A stretch of 24,875 bases of DNA from an uncultured Eggerthellaceae bacterium (GTDB taxonomy: Bacteria > Actinomycetota > Coriobacteriia > Coriobacteriales > Eggerthellaceae), in contig CAKTVK010000024.1 in the NCBI GenBank assembly GCA_934623455.1, forward strand, positions 1 to 24,875, given 5' to 3'. The stretch's first letter is position 1. Each line of letters begins with the position of its first letter. This document shows positions 21,147 to 24,875 of this stretch, in pieces. Made by a program: the position numbers and the translations under genes. A model generated the notes under the pieces. That model searched no databases and was not told the origin of the DNA. It worked only from the letters and a program-made list of their open reading frames with translations.

Positions 21147-22577
21147 ATGAATCATCACATTGCAGTACCGCAACAATCGAGAAGCACTCGCGTGGTGCTC
21201 GCGGCTTTTGCCGTACTGGTTGCCTTTGCGTGCCTGATGGCGCTGCCGCTGCAAGCGCATGCCTTGGAAACCGTGAAAACCACGGCGAAGACGAACAGCG
21301 ACTCGGGTGCCGAAATCATGGGCAACAAGACAACGCGTATCACCTGGGAGGGCCAGGCCGACGCGGGCGAAGCGTTGACTCAGGTCACGCTGACGTTTCC
21401 CAAGGGAACGACGTTCGGCGTGGACGACGCGCGTGTGACGCTGCTGAAAGATGGCGGCTCCGAGCGCGTTGCTATTCTGAAGAAAGCCCAGTTCAGCTCC
21501 GAGGGCCAAACGATCACTGCAACGTTTAATACCGCGGGCTACGAAGGCGACTACTACCGCCTGGAAGTCTACGATGTGATTTTCCCCGCTGCGGGCGGCG
21601 TCCAGCAGATAACGGGCACGTACACGTCGACGGGCATCGAGCATGAGCTGACCGACATCCCCGCAATCAACGTAACGGAAATGACGCTGCCCGAGCAGCT
21701 GGCAGAGGCCATTGAGTCTTCCAGCTGGTATAAGTCCTGGTGCGACAATAAATTCCTGAAACTCTTCTTGAACCCTGCCCTCATGGTCCGCTCCATCCCC
21801 GTGGTGTTCAACGGCTTCCTTATGGCGCTGGGCATTGTGCTGTGCGCCTTCCCCTGCGCTATCCCGCTGGGCCTGCTGCTTGCGCTCATGCGCATGTCGA
21901 AGCTGGCTGTGCTGCGCGGTATTGGTAGTTTGTACGTGAACATCGTTCGTGGCACGCCGCTGTTCTTGCAGATTTACGTGGCGTTTTTCGGCTTGCCGCT
22001 GGCGGGCATCAACATTCCGAACTTCCCGCTGGGCGTTATCGTGCTGTTCATGAACTCCGCGGCGTATTTGTGCGAAATCTTCCGCGCGGGCATTCAGTCC
22101 ATTCCCAAGGGTCAAAACGAGGCATCGCGCTCTTTGGGCATGAACGCAGCGCAAACCATGATCTTCGTTATCATTCCGCAGACCGTTCGTCGTGTTATCC
22201 CTACTATGACCAGCGAATTCATCTTGCTGTACAAGGACACCTCGCTGTTGGCCGCCGTTGGCATTATGGAAGTCGTGCAGTACTCCAAGAGCATTGTGGC
22301 GTCCACCGGCTCCATTACGCCTTACATTGTTGCGGCGCTGTTCTACCTGGTCATCACGCTGCCGCTTGCTAAGTTCGTGGGCAAGCTGGAGATGAAGCTC
22401 GCGGGTACCGATGGAGGCGCAGCCGGTTCTTCGCGTAAGAAGCGTTTCGGCAAGAAGGGCGACGCTGCTCCTGCAAGTCGTTGCGCCGACGAAGAAGCCG
22501 TTGCCGCTGCAAACGCCGAATTCGCAGCTCAAGAAGCCTCTATGGGCATACCCGTGGTAAAGAAAGGGGGCATGTAA
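21147..22577 (+). CDS. Amino-acid ABC transporter permease with N-terminal extracytoplasmic domain
   Basis: 476 residues, about twice a normal HisM/GlnP permease. ATG 21147 follows AAAAAGGA by 9-10 bases. Residues 15-39 form a signal peptide or first membrane helix ending LQAHA. About 150 non-membrane, beta-rich residues follow (40-190; TRITWEGQADAGEALTQVTL, ITATFNTAGYEGDYYRLEVY). The HisM-type membrane domain runs from about 215 to 415 and carries the ATPase-contacting EAA loop (EIFRAGIQSIPKGQNEASRS, 310-329). The C-terminal ~55 residues are hydrophilic, Lys- then Ala/Glu-rich. HisM-type permeases keep their N-terminus outside the membrane, so an external domain there is topologically sensible. 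It probably works with either binding lipoprotein. Its stop overlaps the ATPase start by one base. Confidence 0.93.
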   Translation: MNHHIAVPQQSRSTRVVLAAFAVLVAFACLMALPLQAHALETVKTTAKTNSDSGAEIMGNKTTRITWEGQADAGEALTQVTLTFPKGTTFGVDDARVTLLKDGGSERVAILKKAQFSSEGQTITATFNTAGYEGDYYRLEVYDVIFPAAGGVQQITGTYTSTGIEHELTDIPAINVTEMTLPEQLAEAIESSSWYKSWCDNKFLKLFLNPALMVRSIPVVFNGFLMALGIVLCAFPCAIPLGLLLALMRMSKLAVLRGIGSLYVNIVRGTPLFLQIYVAFFGLPLAGINIPNFPLGVIVLFMNSAAYLCEIFRAGIQSIPKGQNEASRSLGMNAAQTMIFVIIPQTVRRVIPTMTSEFILLYKDTSLLAAVGIMEVVQYSKSIVASTGSITPYIVAALFYLVITLPLAKFVGKLEMKLAGTDGGAAGSSRKKRFGKKGDAAPASRCADEEAVAAANAEFAAQEASMGIPVVKKGGM

Positions 22578-23479
22578 TGACAGCCGCCAATAATCCCGCC
22601 GTTTCCGCGACCGAAGCCGCCGTTTCCGCGACCGACGCCGCCGCTGTGGCCGCGACTGAGACAACCGCCACAAGCGCCGCTGCCGCGCCTGCGACCGCCG
22701 CTGCGACTGCCGGCGCTGCAACCGCCGAAAACCTGCACCATGTGGGACAGGAAGTGGTCGTAAGCATCCGCGGCCTGAAGAAAAACTTCGGCGACCTGCA
22801 CGTTCTGAAAGGCGTTGACCTGGATGTTCATCGTGGCGAAGTGGTTGTTATCCTGGGTCCTTCCGGCTCGGGCAAGTCCACCATGCTGCGTTGCATCAAT
22901 CGCCTGGAAGAACCCACCAGCGGTCAGATTTTCTTCGAGGACACGGAAATCACCTCGAAGGATACCGACATCAACGCGGTGCGCGCCAAGCTGGGCATGG
23001 TCTTTCAGAGCTTCAATTTGTTCCCTCACTTGACCGCGAAGAAAAACGTCATGCTGGCGCAGCAAAAAGTGCTTAAGCGTAGCAAGGAAGAAGCGGAGAA
23101 AGTTGCTATCGAGCAGCTGACGAAAGTCGGCCTGGCAGAGCGCGTGGACTACAAGCCCAGCCAGCTTTCCGGCGGCCAGCAGCAGCGCGTTGCCATTGCG
23201 CGCGCGTTGGCGATGGATCCGCACGTGATGCTGTTTGACGAAGCGACCAGCGCTCTTGACCCCGAACTCGTACGCGATGTTTTGGGCGTCATGAAAGAGA
23301 TGGCCAAAAACGGCATGACCATGATTGTGGTTACGCACGAAATGGGCTTCGCGCGCGATGTTGCCGACCGCGTGGTGTTCATGGACGGCGGCGTTATTGT
23401 TGAGCAGGGCACGCCCGAAGACGTTTTCGACCATCCGCAGTCGGAGCGTACGAAGGACTTTTTGGGCCACATTTCGTAG
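22577..23479 (+). CDS. Amino-acid ABC transporter ATP-binding protein with Ala/Thr-rich N-terminal extension
   Basis: 300 residues, against about 245 for GlnQ/HisP-type ATPases. ATG 22577 overlaps the permease stop (TAATG), with AAAGGGGG 6 bases upstream. All ATPase motifs are present: Walker A GPSGSGKST (94-102), Q-loop VFQSFNLFP (Gln144), signature LSGGQQQR (197-204), Walker B VMLFDEATSALD and the switch His in THEM (254). It powers import as a dimer on the cytoplasmic face. The surplus is residues 1-55, nearly all Ala, Thr and Val, which contain a 21-bp tandem repeat (AVSATEA, AVSATDA). This extension looks disordered and has no known role. Confidence 0.95.
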   Translation: MTAANNPAVSATEAAVSATDAAAVAATETTATSAAAAPATAAATAGAATAENLHHVGQEVVVSIRGLKKNFGDLHVLKGVDLDVHRGEVVVILGPSGSGKSTMLRCINRLEEPTSGQIFFEDTEITSKDTDINAVRAKLGMVFQSFNLFPHLTAKKNVMLAQQKVLKRSKEEAEKVAIEQLTKVGLAERVDYKPSQLSGGQQQRVAIARALAMDPHVMLFDEATSALDPELVRDVLGVMKEMAKNGMTMIVVTHEMGFARDVADRVVFMDGGVIVEQGTPEDVFDHPQSERTKDFLGHIS

Positions 23480-23545
23480 GGAAGTGTTTCTTTTCGCACC
23501 CTTTTGTTGCCTAAATGTCTTAAAACGGCTCCTAACAGGTTACTA

Positions 23546-23563
23546 TTCGGTTTCTTTACCGAA
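23546..23563 (+). terminator. Weak hairpin after the ATPase gene
   Basis: A 6-bp stem TTCGGT / ACCGAA with a 6-base loop, followed by a CGCT-TT-AGCG mini-hairpin. There is no T-run, so termination is doubtful. Confidence 0.3.
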
Positions 23564-23593
23564 AACGCTTTAGCGCGTCATAGTGTTTGCGCA

Positions 23594-23599
23594 TATAAT
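23594..23599 (+). promoter_or_regulatory. Candidate -10 of the TAXI binding-protein gene
   Basis: A perfect TATAAT, with TTAGCG 18 bases upstream as a fair -35. The TATAAT overlaps GCGCATA, which is repeated inverted as TATGCGC at 23635-23641. The leader is about 104 bases. Confidence 0.5.
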
Positions 23600-23660
23600 T
23601 CGGCGTGAGGAAAACTCGCGAAATCTTTGCGCCGTATGCGCAGGTTTCACCTTAGAAGCT

Positions 23661-23682
23661 GAATGCCCAAGAGACGGCATTC
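23661..23682 (+). other. Leader hairpin before the TAXI binding-protein gene
   Basis: GAATGCC / GGCATTC, with an 8-base loop, ends about 15 bases before the AAGGAGG ribosome site. It may protect or regulate the mRNA start. Confidence 0.4.
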
Positions 23683-23709
23683 ACCATGAAGGAAAAAAGG
23701 AGGAAGCAC

Positions 23710-24738
23710 ATGAAGAAGAAGCTCATTGCGGTTGCGGCAGCAGCGTTGATGGTTGTCGCCTTGGCTGGCTGCTCTAGCTCCAGCTCCAGCGCGTCGGCAT
23801 CTGCATCGGGCAGCGCATCTGCTGGCGCAAGCGGTTCCTACACGGGATTGGGCGATGGTTCTACCTTGAACTTCGTGACCGGTGGCGAATCGGGTACGTA
23901 CTACGCTGTTGGCGGCGTCATTGCTCAGGACGTGACCAACAACCAGAAAATCAAGGTGACCAGCCTGTCTGGCGCTGGCTCCAAGGCAAACGTTATTGCT
24001 CTGGAAGACAAGGAAGCTCAGTTGGGCTTCTGCCAGTCCGACGTTCTGTCTTACGCTTATGAAGGCAAGAATCTGTTCGACACTGCTGTTAAGGACTTCA
24101 GCATTGTTGGCGCTCTGTACGACGAGACCGTTCAGATTGTTACCTGCGACCCCACCATCAAGACTGTTGCCGACCTGAAGGGCAAGAACGTTTCCATTGG
24201 TGCTGCTGGATCGGGTGTTTACTTCAACGCGATTGACGTTTTGGGCGCTTACGGCATGACCGAGTCCGACATCAACCCCACCTATCAATCCTTCCAGGAT
24301 TCTGCTGACTCCCTGCAGAATGGCCAGATTGACGCCGCTTTCATCGTAGCAGGCGCTCCCACCACGGCTATCACGCAGCTGTCCACTTCCAAGCAGGCTT
24401 ACCTGGTTGCTCTTGACAGCGAGCATGTTGACTCTCTGATGAAGACTTCTCCGTACTACAGCAAGTCCGTTATTGCTGCTGGTACTTACAAGGGCATCGA
24501 TGAGGATGTGACCACGGTTTCTGTTCAGGCAGTTATCATTGCCGATAACAGCGTTTCCGAAGATGCAATTTACGCGTTCACCGCTGACCTCTTCGAGAAC
24601 TTGGACACCCTGGCTGGCTCCAACGCCAAGTTTGGCGAGATGAGCCTGGAGAAGGCAACTTCCATCACCAACGTTCCGTATCATCCGGGTGCTGCGAAGT
24701 ACTATGCCGAGAAGGGCAAGACCGTTACTGCCGCGTAA
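23710..24738 (+). CDS. TAXI-family TRAP transporter solute-binding lipoprotein
   Basis: 342 residues. ATG 23710 has AAGGAGG 6 bases upstream and starts the lipoprotein leader; an ATG 24 bases earlier would only add MKEKRRKH. Leader and lipobox (Cys21) are the same as in the two ABC binding proteins. The mature part is of the TAXI (TRAP-associated extracytoplasmic immunogenic) type: LNFVTGGESGTYYAVGGVIA, SGAGSKANVIALEDKEAQLG, DLKGKNVSIGAAGSGVYFNA, QIDAAFIVAGAPTTAI and the C-terminal NVPYHPGAAKYYAEKG. TAXI proteins bind dicarboxylates or amino acids such as glutamate and deliver them to an ion-driven fused TRAP membrane subunit, which is expected just downstream of the window. It has its own promoter. 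Confidence 0.95.
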   Translation: MKKKLIAVAAAALMVVALAGCSSSSSSASASASGSASAGASGSYTGLGDGSTLNFVTGGESGTYYAVGGVIAQDVTNNQKIKVTSLSGAGSKANVIALEDKEAQLGFCQSDVLSYAYEGKNLFDTAVKDFSIVGALYDETVQIVTCDPTIKTVADLKGKNVSIGAAGSGVYFNAIDVLGAYGMTESDINPTYQSFQDSADSLQNGQIDAAFIVAGAPTTAITQLSTSKQAYLVALDSEHVDSLMKTSPYYSKSVIAAGTYKGIDEDVTTVSVQAVIIADNSVSEDAIYAFTADLFENLDTLAGSNAKFGEMSLEKATSITNVPYHPGAAKYYAEKGKTVTAA

Positions 24739-24780
24739 TTCCTACGAATTGGCATAACGCTGCTTAACGCACAAGAAACG

Positions 24781-24811
24781 GGTCGCGACGGGGATTTGTT
24801 CCGCCGCGACC
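24781..24811 (+). terminator. Hairpin after the TAXI gene
   Basis: GGTCGCG / CGCGACC (7 bp) extends inward after an A-C mismatch to CGG / CCG, followed by TGTTGT. A partial terminator here would raise binding protein over the expected downstream membrane subunit. A second weak hairpin, TTCCC / GGGAA, lies at 24833-24848. Confidence 0.5.
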
Positions 24812-24875
24812 TGTTGTATCAAGAAATACTCGTTCCCTTGATTGGGAATTCTTTGTTTCCATCAGGCATTTCCTT

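Noticed and set aside
20790..22721. Minus-strand open frame rich in Arg and Gln opposite the permease
   Set aside because: Shadow of the permease and spacer; no ribosome site or family feature.
23647..24684. Minus-strand open frame opposite the TAXI gene
   Set aside because: Shadow of a gene with complete lipoprotein and TAXI motifs.

Overview
The window looks like a chromosomal segment of a high-GC Gram-positive anaerobe, most probably a coriobacterium of the Eggerthellaceae type. This rests on the strong G/C third-position bias, the repeated lipoprotein leader (MKKKLIAVAAAALMVVALAGC) followed by Ser/Ala linkers, a TAXI-type TRAP binding protein, and amino-acid ABC transport genes. The genus assignment is inference; no rRNA or tRNA gene is present to anchor it.

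Bases 1-4750 read as an accessory region. They hold a broken WYL-regulator tail, two uncharacterised genes facing each other (222-950 and 983-1876), a frameshifted small gene (2042-2214), a possible helix-hairpin-helix protein (2300-3025), a doubtful small gene (3153-3374) and a soluble FtsH-like AAA+/M41 zinc protease (3461-4747). Codon use here is visibly less G/C-biased than downstream. A triple-copy inverted motif (4752-4806) closes the region.

Bases 4750-16420 are mostly core genes. dnaE, truA and a gene of unknown function overlap end to start and look like one operon. They are followed by a DEDDh exonuclease, an mscL with a C-terminal zinc ribbon (minus strand), htpG behind a promoter overlapped by a CIRCE-like operator, a TIGR04282/DUF2064 family protein and a SpoU-family RNA methyltransferase.

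Bases 16420-18500 hold a two-gene minus-strand operon of SHOCT-domain membrane proteins, lying between two nearly identical ~237-bp inverted-repeat elements. A third, diverged member of the same element family lies at 10287-10520. All three have ~50-bp arms and a 126-128-bp centre, and none encodes a protein. They behave like a MITE family.

Bases 18500-24875 are a solute-uptake region. Two paralogous amino-acid binding lipoproteins, each with an ArgR-box-like site upstream, precede one permease (with an unusual N-terminal extracytoplasmic domain) and one ATPase. A TAXI-TRAP binding lipoprotein follows, and its membrane subunit is presumably just beyond the window. The duplicated binding proteins probably share one permease/ATPase and widen its substrate range (inference).
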